From Pseudosulfitobacter koreensis (GTDB taxonomy: Bacteria > Pseudomonadota > Alphaproteobacteria > Rhodobacterales > Rhodobacteraceae), in NCBI RefSeq assembly GCF_024733015.1, contig NZ_JANKJG010000011.1, positions 1-64,000 on the forward strand: a DNA stretch of 64,000 nt. The letters are read 5' to 3'. The notes beneath the pieces were generated by a model. It ran no database searches. It was not told where the DNA came from and saw only the letters and a program-made list of their open reading frames with translations. This document shows, one piece after another, positions 25,633 to 34,815 of this stretch. A program made the position numbers and the translations under genes. Within the stretch, counting starts at the first letter, position 1; each line of letters opens with the position of its first letter.

Positions 25633-27381
25633 TCAGTTGCGGTTGCTGATCCAGCGGCATTGGTAAGGTTCCAGCGTGATTTCGGGGCCGAGGGGGTCGA
25701 CGCCCTCGCCCGAGAGCAGATCGTGCCAGGCGACATCCTCGATCAGGTTCAGCGCCTCGGAGGAGATGGTGACGGTTTCGTCGCTGATGTTGTGCAGCGC
25801 AAAGATCGACTGGTGGCGGTCGAGGCTTTGACGCCAGACGCCGAAGATGCGGTCGTCGCCCATGTTGACGGTGAACTGGGTGGCGTTGGGGTGGAACGCG
25901 GTCTGACGTTTGCGCAGTTTCAGGCGCGCGGTCAGTGCATCCAGCACCTGCGCCTGCGGGGTGTCTGCATCGTCGAGCAGATCGCGCAACTGCGGGTAAT
26001 CCCAGCGGTGGCGGTTGATCGCGCGGTTCATGCCGCGATGTTCGACGCCGTCCAGATCGTTTGGCGTGGCCAGCAGCGAATGGATGTAGAAGGCGGGGAT
26101 ACCTTCCAGCGACATGACGATGGTTTGCGAACAGATGAAGCGGTCGAAATGGTAGGCGTCGGCCCCTTTGAAGGTGCGCGCCATCGCGGCGTAGAAGGTG
26201 GTGTTGAGCTCGTAGGGGCTTTGCCCGCCGTCGGGCAGCGTGCGCATCGAGACCAGCCCGCCGATGTCGCGCACGGTGTCGATGACCTGTTGTTTCTCGT
26301 CCTCGGGCAGCAGCCCCTCGGCGGGGCGCATCCCGATGCCGTCATGGCTGGCGGTGAAGTTCAGATAGGCGCAGCCCATCGGGGCGGGCGGCATGCCGCG
26401 CTGCCAGCGACGCAGATATTGCGCCGAGCCCGACATCATCGCGTGCAGGATCAGCGGTGGCAGCGGGAAATTGTAGATCGCGTGCGCCTCGTCGCCCTGG
26501 CCGAAATAGCTGAGGTTTTCGGCCTTGGGCACGTTGGTTTCGGTCAGCAGGATGATCTTTTCGCGGGCGAAGTCGCACAAGAGGCGCATCAGTTGCACCA
26601 CCGCGTGCGTCTGCGGCAGGTGGATCGAGGGCGAGCCGGGTTCCTTCCACAGGAAGGCGACGGCATCGAGGCGGATGATCTCGACGCCGTTGTCGACGTG
26701 CAGGCGGATGATGCGCAGGAATTCCAGCAACACTTCGGGGTTGCGGAAATCAAGGTCGATCTGGTCGTGGCTGAAGGTGCACCAGACGTGGCGCGGGCCG
26801 TTGGTGGTGTCGACGCGGCGCAACAGCGGCGTGGTGCGCGGGCGTACGACCATGCTGTGATCGTCGGCGGGGTCTGCTTCGAAGAAAAACTTGTCGTAGG
26901 GCTGTTGGCCCTGGCGGTAGGCGTTGAACCATTTGCCCTGGCTTGAGACGTGGTTGAGCACCAGATCGGACATCAGTTTGAAATCCGCCGCGATGCGGTT
27001 GATGTCGGGCCAGTCGCCAAGCTGCGGATTGACCATGCGGAAATCCGAGACCGCGAAGCCGTCGTCGGAGGTGTAGGGAAAGAACGGCAGGATGTGCACG
27101 CAGTTGACCGCTCCGCGCAGGTAGCGGTGCAGGAAATCGTTCAGCAGATCCAACGGCTTGTGCGCGCCGTCGATGATCGAGTTGCCGTAGGTGATGACCA
27201 GCGCATCGGCTTCGGACCACAGCGTGTTGCCGCGCGCCCTGCCCCGCTTGCGCCGCTCTGTGCCCTCGGGCCAGAAGGCGTCGAGGATCTGGGCGGAGAG
27301 CATGGCGGCGTCCAGATCGGGATAGATCTGTGCGACAAGGTGCTGGACACGGCGGCTGAGGGGTTGGGTGCGTTCGGTCAT
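25633..27381 (-). CDS. GH13 subfamily 18 glycoside phosphorylase (sucrose phosphorylase-like)
   Basis: 582 residues from ATG 27379-27381. The alpha-amylase-type barrel begins with NCVHILPFFPYTSDDGFAV. The nucleophile is D239 (RLDAVAF), the acid/base E281 (LTETNVP) and the stabiliser D347 (ASHDGIG). The sequence pattern (ITYGNSII, GGLVSMRTLPDG, DRHQSIFALHN near the end) is that of sucrose, sucrose-6-phosphate, glucosylglycerol and glucosylglycerate phosphorylases, which convert a glucoside and phosphate to glucose-1-phosphate. Marine bacteria use glucosylglycerol and glucosylglycerate as osmolytes, so these are good candidate substrates. No transporter or sugar regulator is adjacent, which leaves specificity open. 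Confidence 0.85.
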   Translation of the reverse strand: MTERTQPLSRRVQHLVAQIYPDLDAAMLSAQILDAFWPEGTERRKRGRARGNTLWSEADALVITYGNSIIDGAHKPLDLLNDFLHRYLRGAVNCVHILPFFPYTSDDGFAVSDFRMVNPQLGDWPDINRIAADFKLMSDLVLNHVSSQGKWFNAYRQGQQPYDKFFFEADPADDHSMVVRPRTTPLLRRVDTTNGPRHVWCTFSHDQIDLDFRNPEVLLEFLRIIRLHVDNGVEIIRLDAVAFLWKEPGSPSIHLPQTHAVVQLMRLLCDFAREKIILLTETNVPKAENLSYFGQGDEAHAIYNFPLPPLILHAMMSGSAQYLRRWQRGMPPAPMGCAYLNFTASHDGIGMRPAEGLLPEDEKQQVIDTVRDIGGLVSMRTLPDGGQSPYELNTTFYAAMARTFKGADAYHFDRFICSQTIVMSLEGIPAFYIHSLLATPNDLDGVEHRGMNRAINRHRWDYPQLRDLLDDADTPQAQVLDALTARLKLRKRQTAFHPNATQFTVNMGDDRIFGVWRQSLDRHQSIFALHNISDETVTISSEALNLIEDVAWHDLLSGEGVDPLGPEITLEPYQCRWISNRN

Positions 27382-27528
27382 GTGGCCCGAGTATGAGGCG
27401 TGTGCGCTTCGGCGCAACCCGCGCGCGCGAGAATTGGGGCTTATCGGGGTGTGCGCCTGAATAAGTGGCACATTCGCAGGCGTATGTCAGAGCGAGTGCG
27501 AACAAGGCCGCCGGGAAGGAAATTTGCG

Positions 27529-28848
27529 ATGCGTTTTGCATGCGATCCTGTAGGGTTTCCACAGATGAACCATATAGCGGAAATCACGCGCCTGCGCGCC
27601 TTGGAATATTCCGACGTGGCGGAATGGCTGGTGCGTCTGACGGGCATCGCGGCGGGCAGCGTCATGCTTGCGGTTTATACCGAAAACCCGTGGGGCCTGC
27701 TGTGGATCGCAAGCTATGGCGCGGCGCATCTGGCCTATTACCTGTTTATGCGCAGCCGGGTCGGGACCGCGTCATTGCGGGACGTGCGCATCGCGCAAAG
27801 CCTGTTTCTGCTGGTGCTGGCAAGCTTTGTGCTGGGGCCGGTCTGGATGGTGATACAGGACGACCGCGCGCTGAACCTGGTCGGCACCGGGCTGTTCGGC
27901 TGTTCGCTGGTCTATCTGATCCGGCGCAACGAGGTGTTTCTGTTTGCGGTGCTGGGCCAGATCGGTGTGATGTCGCTGAGCATGGCCTTTGTGGCGTACC
28001 ATGTGCTGCCCGAATTGGGCAGTCCGATTGCACAGGGCGGGATGGTGATGAGCTGGCTGGCGCTGGTCGGGTTCTTTGCGCAATCCATCTGGCAGTCGCG
28101 CAAGCTGACGCTGGCGGAAAAAGGCGCCAAGGACGAGGTGGCGCAATCGCAGAAGCTGGCGGCGATCGGGCAGATGGCGGGCGGGGTTGCGCATGACTTC
28201 AACAACAACCTGATGGTCATCATCGGCAATCTGGAACTGCTTGAAGATATGGACGACAAGGCGGAACGGGCGGCCTGTCTGGCCGCGGCGCAGACCGCCA
28301 CGGAGCAGGCGGCATCGACCGTGAACGAACTGCTGCTGTTTGCCCGCAAGACGCCGACGCGGCCCGAGGCGATAGACGCCAATGCGGCGCTGGTCACGAT
28401 GAAGGTGCAGCCCCTGCCGCACTGCCACATGATCCACGCGGACAAGAACCAGCTGGTGACCGCGATCCTGAACCTGGTGATCAACGCCTGTGACGCGATG
28501 CCCGAGGGCGGCAGCCTGCGTGTCGGGGCGCGCCGGATCGTGCTGGCCGCCGAGCTGCATGTGGCGGGCGGGCGCGTGCTGCCTGCGGGGCGTTATATCA
28601 GCTATGAGGTGTGCGACACCGGACACGGGATCGCGCCCGCGATCCGCGCGTCGGTGGTCGAGCCGTTCTTTACCACCAAGCCTGCGGGCAAGGGCACGGG
28701 GCTGGGTCTGTCCATCGTGCATTCCATCGCCGAACACTTTCGCGGCGGGGTTCAGATCGTGTCGGGTGGGACGGGAACCACGGTTTCGATCCTGTTGCCG
28801 CAGATTGATATCAGTCAGGTGGTTGGTCTGGGGATCGCGAGCCCCTAG
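27529..28848 (+). CDS. membrane sensor histidine kinase
   Basis: 439 residues from ATG 27529, which has the strong ribosome binding site AAGGAA seven bases upstream; ATG 27565 is an alternative. About six N-terminal transmembrane helices (to residue 185) are followed by a dimerisation helix with phospho-acceptor H222 in [14 protein letters not shown] and a HATPase domain with N box [14 protein letters not shown], and G boxes DTGHGI and [11 protein letters not shown]. It resembles NtrB/FixL-type kinases by the HDFNN signature. No response regulator gene is adjacent, so it is an orphan kinase. It is divergent from the phosphorylase gene. Confidence 0.9.
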   Translation: MRFACDPVGFPQMNHIAEITRLRALEYSDVAEWLVRLTGIAAGSVMLAVYTENPWGLLWIASYGAAHLAYYLFMRSRVGTASLRDVRIAQSLFLLVLASFVLGPVWMVIQDDRALNLVGTGLFGCSLVYLIRRNEVFLFAVLGQIGVMSLSMAFVAYHVLPELGSPIAQGGMVMSWLALVGFFAQSIWQSRKLTLAEKGAKDEVAQSQKLAAIGQMAGGVAHDFNNNLMVIIGNLELLEDMDDKAERAACLAAAQTATEQAASTVNELLLFARKTPTRPEAIDANAALVTMKVQPLPHCHMIHADKNQLVTAILNLVINACDAMPEGGSLRVGARRIVLAAELHVAGGRVLPAGRYISYEVCDTGHGIAPAIRASVVEPFFTTKPAGKGTGLGLSIVHSIAEHFRGGVQIVSGGTGTTVSILLPQIDISQVVGLGIASP

Positions 28849-28876
28849 ATTGAGGTCAAGGAAAGGTTTCTTTGAC

Positions 28877-29884
28877 ATGCAACACTTCTCGCTTCTTGAT
28901 CTGTCGCCGGTGCCCGAAGGGTCGACCGCCGCCGATGCGCTTTCCAACACCGTGGCACTGGCGCAATCCGCCGAAGCCGCGGGTTATCACCGCTATTGGC
29001 TGGCGGAACATCACAACATGCCCGGTATTGCCAGCGCCGCCACGGCGGTGGTGATCGGCCACGTCGCGGGGGCCACCTCGCGCATTCGCGTGGGTGCGGG
29101 CGGCATCATGCTGCCCAACCACGCGCCGCTGATGGTGGCCGAACAGTTCGGCACGCTGGCGACGCTGTACCCTGACCGGATCGACCTGGGGCTGGGCCGA
29201 GCGCCGGGCACCGATATGGCGACCGCGCGGGCCCTGCGCCGCTACATGGCGCCCGAGGACAGCTTTCCGCAGGATGTGGCGGAACTGATCAACTACATGG
29301 CGGATGGTGACGGCACGGCGGCTGTGCGCGCGTTTCCCGGCGAGGGGACAAACGTGCCCGTATGGATACTGGGCTCGTCGCTTTATGGTGCGCAACTGGC
29401 GGCGCATTTCGGGCTGCCCTATGCCTTTGCCTCGCATTTCGCGCCCGCGATGCTGGAGGACGCGCTGGCAATCTACCGGCGCGATTTCAAGCCGTCGGCC
29501 TGGTTGGACAAGCCCTATGTGATGGTCGCGGCGGGTGTTTGTGCCGCCGAAACCGACGCCGAGGCGGAATATCTGCGGTCTTCGCAACTGCTGGCTTTTG
29601 CGCGGCTGCGCACGGGGCGGCCCGGCAAGCTGCCCTATCCGGTGGAAAACGTCGAAGAGCAGATCCCGCCGCAGGTGATGGCGGGCGTGCAGCAGGCGAT
29701 GTCCTGTTCGGCCCAAGGATCGCCCGCGCGGGTGCGCGAGGGGCTGGCGCGGATCATCGAGGCGCACCAACCGGACGAGTTGATGGTGACGGGCATGATC
29801 CACGACCATGCGGCGCGGGTGCGGTCGTTCGAGATTGCCGCAGAGGCGCTGCGCGCGTTGCAGGGCACGCACGAGATGGCCTGA
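28877..29884 (+). CDS. LLM-class flavin-dependent monooxygenase (bacterial luciferase-like)
   Basis: 335 residues from ATG 28877. The luciferase-like barrel is shown by [12 protein letters not shown], the [21 protein letters not shown] block, [23 protein letters not shown] and [11 protein letters not shown], matching the subgroup commonly annotated as MsnO8-like or YhbW-like LLM oxidoreductases. These use FMNH2 and oxygen; physiological substrates are mostly unknown. The gene follows the histidine kinase after 28 bases, so the two may share a transcript, and it is convergent with the 2H phosphoesterase gene. Confidence 0.92.
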   Translation: MQHFSLLDLSPVPEGSTAADALSNTVALAQSAEAAGYHRYWLAEHHNMPGIASAATAVVIGHVAGATSRIRVGAGGIMLPNHAPLMVAEQFGTLATLYPDRIDLGLGRAPGTDMATARALRRYMAPEDSFPQDVAELINYMADGDGTAAVRAFPGEGTNVPVWILGSSLYGAQLAAHFGLPYAFASHFAPAMLEDALAIYRRDFKPSAWLDKPYVMVAAGVCAAETDAEAEYLRSSQLLAFARLRTGRPGKLPYPVENVEEQIPPQVMAGVQQAMSCSAQGSPARVREGLARIIEAHQPDELMVTGMIHDHAARVRSFEIAAEALRALQGTHEMA

Positions 29885-29896
29885 GGCCGCGACGGA

Positions 29897-30586
29897 TCAG
29901 GGGGCGATACCGGCCAGCGGCACCCGTGCGATCTGGTGAAAGCGCCCCGCGTCGTCCTGGCCCAGCAGGGTCAGCGCGTCGATGGCGAAAGGGGTCAGCG
30001 GGATGTCGGCGAGGCGTTCTGCAAGTGCCGCCTGCACCGGCGCGCGGGTGTCGGCCTCCAGCCGTCCGGACAGGGTCATGTGATAGCGGAACTGGTCCAT
30101 CACGTAAGGATAGCCCCAGCGCTGCAAGTGCGCCTCTTGCTGCGGGTTCAGGCGCGCGGCGCGGCGCTTTTCGATCTCGGCCTCGGTCGGGGGCGCGCGG
30201 TGGGCGTCGAGCCTCTGCACCACCTCTGCTGCCAGATCGGCCAGTGCGGCGCTGTCGCCGCGCGGCACGAGGGCAAAGAAACCGCCCAGCCGCGCCAGTT
30301 CCAGCCCCGCGAGGGTGACGGGAGCCAGACGCGTGCAGAGCGTCGTCAGATCGGCCAGCAGCGCGTCGGGCGTGCTTTTGTCGCCGAGCCGGAACGGCGG
30401 CTTGACGGTGCCGTGAAAGCCGTATGGCTGCGGCGCTGCGGTGATCGCGGGCAGGTCCAGCCCTGCGATGTCGGGCTGCGCAACCGGCTGGCCCGTGGCG
30501 CTGTCCCAACCCAGCCAGTGCGCGCCGAAATCCGCGAGCGGGCTGTCAGGCTGTGGCGTGACGTAGATGGCATAGCGGTGATACAT
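29897..30586 (-). CDS. DUF1045 protein of the 2H phosphoesterase superfamily
   Basis: 229 residues from ATG 30584-30586. Two H-x-T motifs, H58-G-T60 in YGFHGTVKPPF and H169-M-T171 in FRYHMTLSG, define the 2H phosphoesterase fold. The family DUF1045 is often found in phosphonate-utilisation clusters and annotated as phosphonate metabolism protein, where it may process cyclic or ribosyl phosphate intermediates. No phn genes lie nearby here, so a phosphonate role is not supported by context. Confidence 0.85.
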   Translation of the reverse strand: MYHRYAIYVTPQPDSPLADFGAHWLGWDSATGQPVAQPDIAGLDLPAITAAPQPYGFHGTVKPPFRLGDKSTPDALLADLTTLCTRLAPVTLAGLELARLGGFFALVPRGDSAALADLAAEVVQRLDAHRAPPTEAEIEKRRAARLNPQQEAHLQRWGYPYVMDQFRYHMTLSGRLEADTRAPVQAALAERLADIPLTPFAIDALTLLGQDDAGRFHQIARVPLAGIAP

Positions 30587-30659
30587 GACAAGCCTTTCGT
30601 GCGCCCCCGAAGTGTTGTGACCTGATGGCAAAAACCGGCGGGTTTGCCAAGGCGTGCTG

Positions 30660-32066
30660 TCAGGCGGGCGGGTCAGCGGGCGGGTCGGCAGGCAGATCGG
30701 CGGCGTCCAGTTCCACGCAGAAGGTCGTGCCGAGACCGACCTCGCTTTCGTAGGTGATGGTGCCGCCATGCGCCTCGACGATGCGTTTGGACACGCTGAG
30801 GCCCAGGCCCGTGCCCTCGAACTGGCGGTCGTCCTGCGCGTCGATCTGGAAGAACTCCTCGAAGATCTTTGCACCCGTGCCCGCGGGAATGCCGATGCCC
30901 TGATCCTGCACATACAGCTGGACGTGCGCGTTGGTGCTGTCGATTGAAACGACGACATTGTCGCCCTTGCGCGAGAACTTGGCGGCGTTCGACAGCAGGT
31001 TCGCTATGACCTGCTCGATGCGTTTTTTGTCCGCGTTTATCCAGAACCTGCCCGACGCGGCCTGAATTTCGATCGTGATGCCCAGACGTTGCGCATACGG
31101 CAGCGTCTGTTCGACCGCGTCGCGCGCGGGCACGGCAAGATCGACGCGTTCGATGTTGAGGTTCAGGCGTCCCGCGTCGGAGGATTGCAGGAACAGCAGA
31201 TCGCCCACCAGATCGGCCAGCCGGTCGCTGTTGCGCCCTGCCATGTCCAGCAAACGCTTCATCTTGTCGGGCGGTTCGCCCACAAGGCCCGAATTGATCA
31301 TGTCGAGCGCGCCCTTGATCGACGTGAGCGGCGTGCGCAACTCGTGGCTGACGGTGGCCAGAAACCGCGTCTTGGCCTCGTAGGCGGCGAGGGTGCGCTT
31401 GTGTTCGGCCTCCAGCGCCTGACGGCCTTCCAGTTGCGCCGAATAGCCCACCAGGAAGTTGCGCGCCAACTCGACGATAAAACCCAGGACGAAGAGCACG
31501 GTGAAGAGGTTCATCCAGATTTCGGAAGACAGCGGCGGACGTTCGATCCAGACGTCGCGGATGGGAATGTAGAGGATGGCGATGACGTAGATCACCAGCC
31601 GAAGCCCCAGAACCTTGAGAAAGTGGTGGTTGTTCATCGCGGCGAAGATAGACGCCGACACCAGGATGAACAGCGGAAAGAAGTGCCCTGAATCAGTGCC
31701 TTGCAAACTGGCGATGCTGATGCTGAACAGCGCGATGGTGAGGGCACCAAGAAAGGTGACGACATAGATCCGCGTTATTTCGACGCGAAACTCGCCCGGC
31801 GACAGGGCAGCGCGTTTGAGGACGCTGCGCAGGGACAGCGCGTCGAAGGCTTCGCAAAGCCAGATCGCCGCGTAGAAATAGACGGCTGTGGCCCAGTCGA
31901 GATAGAAGCCCGTCAGGAGCATCGCTGCGGAATATATGACGATGCGTTGCACAAAGAGCTTTTGCCCGATTGCGGCATAGTCGTGGAGACGGTTCCTGTC
32001 CGACCACGTGACAGCCGCCTTCGGCAATACGCCCTCGTCAAAAGCAGCAGTGTCAGGCATCTCCAT
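30660..32066 (-). CDS. membrane sensor histidine kinase, divergent from luxI
   Basis: 468 residues. About six transmembrane helices fill residues 40-210 (LFVQRIVIYSAAMLLTGFYL, FPLFILVSASIFAAM). H241 in ATVSHELRTPLTSIKG is the phospho-acceptor. The ATPase domain has N box QVIANLLSNAAKF, DQGIGIP, F box and GTGLGLSVSKRIVEAHGG. The C-terminus ends in a tandem ADPP repeat (ADPPADPPA). It has no partner response regulator and shares an intergenic region of about 160 bases, containing a CtrA-type site, with the luxI homologue transcribed the other way. A role in the same signalling circuit is possible. Confidence 0.92.
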   Translation of the reverse strand: MEMPDTAAFDEGVLPKAAVTWSDRNRLHDYAAIGQKLFVQRIVIYSAAMLLTGFYLDWATAVYFYAAIWLCEAFDALSLRSVLKRAALSPGEFRVEITRIYVVTFLGALTIALFSISIASLQGTDSGHFFPLFILVSASIFAAMNNHHFLKVLGLRLVIYVIAILYIPIRDVWIERPPLSSEIWMNLFTVLFVLGFIVELARNFLVGYSAQLEGRQALEAEHKRTLAAYEAKTRFLATVSHELRTPLTSIKGALDMINSGLVGEPPDKMKRLLDMAGRNSDRLADLVGDLLFLQSSDAGRLNLNIERVDLAVPARDAVEQTLPYAQRLGITIEIQAASGRFWINADKKRIEQVIANLLSNAAKFSRKGDNVVVSIDSTNAHVQLYVQDQGIGIPAGTGAKIFEEFFQIDAQDDRQFEGTGLGLSVSKRIVEAHGGTITYESEVGLGTTFCVELDAADLPADPPADPPA

Positions 32067-32198
32067 CCGTCATTCTCGAGCCAGTGCGGGCGTCGCCCGT
32101 AATTGTTGCAGATTAATCAACAAACCCACCCTAACGGGAAAAATTGTCAATAAGGTGGCGAAATCGTGAACGGATCGTACTAGTTGTATGCTTAGTGG

Positions 32199-32213
32199 TT
32201 AACACAATCTTAA
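32199..32213. promoter_or_regulatory. full CtrA-type binding site (TTAA-N7-TTAA) upstream of luxI homologue
   Basis: TTAA at 32199-32202 and TTAA at 32210-32213 are separated by exactly seven bases, the full CtrA consensus, and lie 15 bases before the luxI start (32229). Within Rhodobacterales CtrA controls one of the luxI genes in Dinoroseobacter shibae, so the site is likely real. It could also serve the divergent kinase gene. Confidence 0.6.
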
Positions 32214-32228
32214 GGGTATCACTACACG

Positions 32229-32996
32229 ATGGAAATGTTCGCAAAGAAGGCTACAGGTGCCTCGAGACTCCCTCACCTTGCCCCACAAGGCAATGAAAAA
32301 CTTGTCAAAACCCAAGGTTCCTATAAGCCAAAGTCAGAATATGTCAACATAGGTGCCCTAAATTCGCAGGCCGGCAGGCTTACCGCGACCACCATATCTG
32401 TGACAAATCAGCACCGGTTTGGGGAGCTCTATGTCGATTTCCTGCGCGCCAGAAAGCGGGTTTTTATCGACCAGAAGCGTTGGGACCTGCCGCAGACCGA
32501 TGGCATGGAGTTCGATCAATACGACACACCGCAAAGCTCGGCGGTGGTCGTGCACGAGTTCGGGCGCGTGCTGGCCGGTGTCAGGCTGCTGCCGACAACG
32601 GCGCATTGCGGGTGCTATACCTATATGCTGAAGGACGCGCAGCGCGGGTTGCTGCCGGATATTCCGCAAAAGGTGCTGTACGAAACGGCGCCAGTCGCAC
32701 CGCATGTGATCGAGGCGACACGGCTGTTCATCACACCGGACGTCACCGCAGAGCGTCGGATGATCGTGCAGATGCAACTGATGCAGGCGATGGCAAGTTC
32801 GGCCAGCGCCCAAGGTGCCAAGTTCGTGATCGGCATCGTGCCCGCGATCTTTCAGCGCTGGATGACGCGTCTGGGGTTCAGTGCGGTGCCGATGGGGCCA
32901 AAGCTGAACATCGACGGCGACAACACGCAGGCGGCGATCATGAACGTCAGTTCCGCCGTGAGCTGGGACCAGATGCGCCAGACGCAGGCGGCATGA
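32229..32996 (+). CDS. acyl-homoserine-lactone synthase (LuxI family), no adjacent luxR
   Basis: 255 residues from ATG 32229. All core LuxI residues are present with the correct spacing: R75, F79, W85, D96, D99, R119, E162 and R165 (equivalent to R24, F28, W34, D45, D48, R69 and the E-R pair). The enzyme makes N-acyl homoserine lactone from acyl-ACP and S-adenosylmethionine. The first 50 residues are a low-conservation extension that ordinary LuxI proteins lack. No luxR lies nearby; a sensor kinase gene is divergent and a CtrA-type site lies in front. It resembles the CtrA-dependent second luxI of some roseobacters. Confidence 0.88.
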   Translation: MEMFAKKATGASRLPHLAPQGNEKLVKTQGSYKPKSEYVNIGALNSQAGRLTATTISVTNQHRFGELYVDFLRARKRVFIDQKRWDLPQTDGMEFDQYDTPQSSAVVVHEFGRVLAGVRLLPTTAHCGCYTYMLKDAQRGLLPDIPQKVLYETAPVAPHVIEATRLFITPDVTAERRMIVQMQLMQAMASSASAQGAKFVIGIVPAIFQRWMTRLGFSAVPMGPKLNIDGDNTQAAIMNVSSAVSWDQMRQTQAA

Positions 32997-33462
32997 CCTG
33001 ACAGGACCGGGAGTGGAAACGGGGTTTGCGTGTCACGGCACCACCGTTTCGGGAGGAGCGCCCCCAGGTCGCGGTTTTGGAAACAATAAACGGCCGATCC
33101 CGCATTTTGCGGTGTACGGAAAATGCACAGCCTGATTGGCGCACCGCGGCCCCGTGCCGCAAAATCGCCGCCCCGAGGGGGGTGGCACGGCCAGGCCCGA
33201 CAGGGGCTAACAGCAGGCCACGCGCGGCAGAATGCCCGCATAACATGCCCCCACGGGATTGAAATATCACATAAATCTGGTCTGATCAGGATTTCGCGCC
33301 ATCGGGCTGCGCCCCCCGCCCCGCCCCCCGTCGCGGCGGCGTATCCTGCGAGACGGTGCACGCAGACAGCGGCGATGTTTCCAAATCCTTCCCAATCATG
33401 ACCGCAATCCAGACACATTTACCCACTAGCTTCGCCATATGAACTGATCAAAGGTGGCTGTG
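32997..33462. other. 466-base gap between luxI and gtrB-like gene, with a long inverted repeat
   Basis: No protein gene is supported. ATTTTGCGG (33104-33112) and CCGCAAAAT (33157-33165) form a perfect 9-bp inverted repeat enclosing 44 bases, which could fold as a hairpin or belong to a small RNA or terminator. The remaining sequence is GC-rich and holds only short frames without ribosome binding sites. Confidence 0.45.
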
Positions 33463-34413
33463 ATGCTGATCTCTGTTGTTGTGCCTTGTATGAACGAAGA
33501 GGCCTCTGTCCCATATCTGGTCGAGCGTTTGACGCAGACGATCGCGCCCTATGGGGCGCGGGCCGAAATCCTGCTGGTCGACGATGGATCAAGCGACGAC
33601 ACATGGGCCGAAATCCAGCGCGCCGGGCAAAGCTGTCCGCAGCTGCGCGGCATTCGTCTGTCGGCCAATCGCGGGCATCAGGTGGCGCTGACCGCCGGGC
33701 TTGAGGCGGCGAAGGGTGAACGGATCTTCATGCTGGACGCCGATCTGCAGGACCCGCCGGAACTGCTGGGTGACATGATGGGCATGATGGATCGCGGCTA
33801 TGACGTGGTTTACGGGCGCCGCAAGGAACGTCAGGGCGAGACGGTGTTCAAGCGCGCGACCGCCTGGATGTTCTACCGTGCGCTGAACGCGATGTCGGAT
33901 ATCGAAATTCCCCGCGACACCGGCGATTTCCGTCTGGTCAGCCGCAAGGCGCTGGACGCTGTGCTGTCGATGCCCGAGCGGGCGCGGTTCGTGCGCGGCA
34001 TGTTCGCATGGGCAGGCTTCAGTCAGGTCGGGATTGAATACACCCGCGCCCCCCGCGAGCTGGGCGAGACGAAATACCCCCTGCGCAAGATGATGCGTTT
34101 CGCCGTCGATGCGATGACCGCGTTTTCCACCAAGCCGCTGAAGTTCGCGACGCGCATGTCCTTTGCCAGCCTCGCGTTTTCCTTTCTGATGATGATCTAC
34201 GTGATGCATTCGCTGATCGTGTACCAGACCGCCCCCGGCTGGGCGTCGGTGGTGCTGGTGATCAGCCTGTTCTCGGGCGTGCAGCTTTTGACGCTGGGCA
34301 TCCTGGGCGAATATATCGGCAGACTGTACGTCGAGGCCAAGAACCGTCCGCTGTACTTTGTCTCGGAAGACACCCGCAGCGCCGAGACGCTGCCCCTGCG
34401 CAAGGTGGTCTGA
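33463..34413 (+). CDS. GtrB-like polyprenyl-phosphate glycosyltransferase (GT2)
   Basis: 316 residues from ATG 33463, five bases after AAAGGTGG. The GT2 domain has DDGSSDDTW for nucleotide binding and DADLQDPPE with the metal-binding Asp; two C-terminal transmembrane helices (about 225-300) complete the GtrB/Dpm1-like architecture. The enzyme is expected to move a sugar, usually glucose, onto undecaprenyl phosphate on the cytoplasmic face. The next gene encodes a GtrA-type protein, and a GtrC-like membrane protein follows, which together make a surface polysaccharide modification set. Confidence 0.92.
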   Translation: MLISVVVPCMNEEASVPYLVERLTQTIAPYGARAEILLVDDGSSDDTWAEIQRAGQSCPQLRGIRLSANRGHQVALTAGLEAAKGERIFMLDADLQDPPELLGDMMGMMDRGYDVVYGRRKERQGETVFKRATAWMFYRALNAMSDIEIPRDTGDFRLVSRKALDAVLSMPERARFVRGMFAWAGFSQVGIEYTRAPRELGETKYPLRKMMRFAVDAMTAFSTKPLKFATRMSFASLAFSFLMMIYVMHSLIVYQTAPGWASVVLVISLFSGVQLLTLGILGEYIGRLYVEAKNRPLYFVSEDTRSAETLPLRKVV

Positions 34414-34417
34414 GACC

Positions 34418-34801
34418 GTGGCCACCCCCGCCCGCATCATTCGCTTTGCGATCATCGGCGTGTTGATCGCCGTGCTTTACATGCTGCTGTATCTGGCATT
34501 CCTGCAGATCGGGATGTCGCTGGTGGCCGCCAATGCGCTGGCCTTTGTGATCGCCATCGCGGCGCAATATGCGGGGCAGGCACGGTTCACGTTCGAACGT
34601 CGGCTGGCCGATCCGGGGCAGGTTCTGCGCTTTGGCGTGATGACGGGCTGCGGGTTCGTGACGTCGGCGCTGGTGACGGGGCTGCTGGGCCCGATGCTGG
34701 GGCTGGAGCCTTGGCTGGCCGCGCTGATGGTGATGCTGGTGCTGCCGGTGCAGAATTTCATAATCATGACCCTGTGGGTCTTTGCCAAGTCCGCTATCTG
34801 A
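34418..34801 (+). CDS. GtrA-family flippase-like membrane protein
   Basis: 127 residues starting at GTG 34418, four bases after the gtrB-like stop. Four transmembrane helices (RFAIIGVLIAVLYMLLYLAF, LAFVIAIAAQYAG, a third near 75 and a fourth near 105) and the RFTFERR segment after helix 2 match the GtrA/DPMS1 family. GtrA is thought to flip the lipid-linked sugar to the periplasm. The tight spacing implies co-translation with GtrB. Confidence 0.88.
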   Translation: MATPARIIRFAIIGVLIAVLYMLLYLAFLQIGMSLVAANALAFVIAIAAQYAGQARFTFERRLADPGQVLRFGVMTGCGFVTSALVTGLLGPMLGLEPWLAALMVMLVLPVQNFIIMTLWVFAKSAI

Positions 34802-34815
34802 GAGAGAGATTTTCC

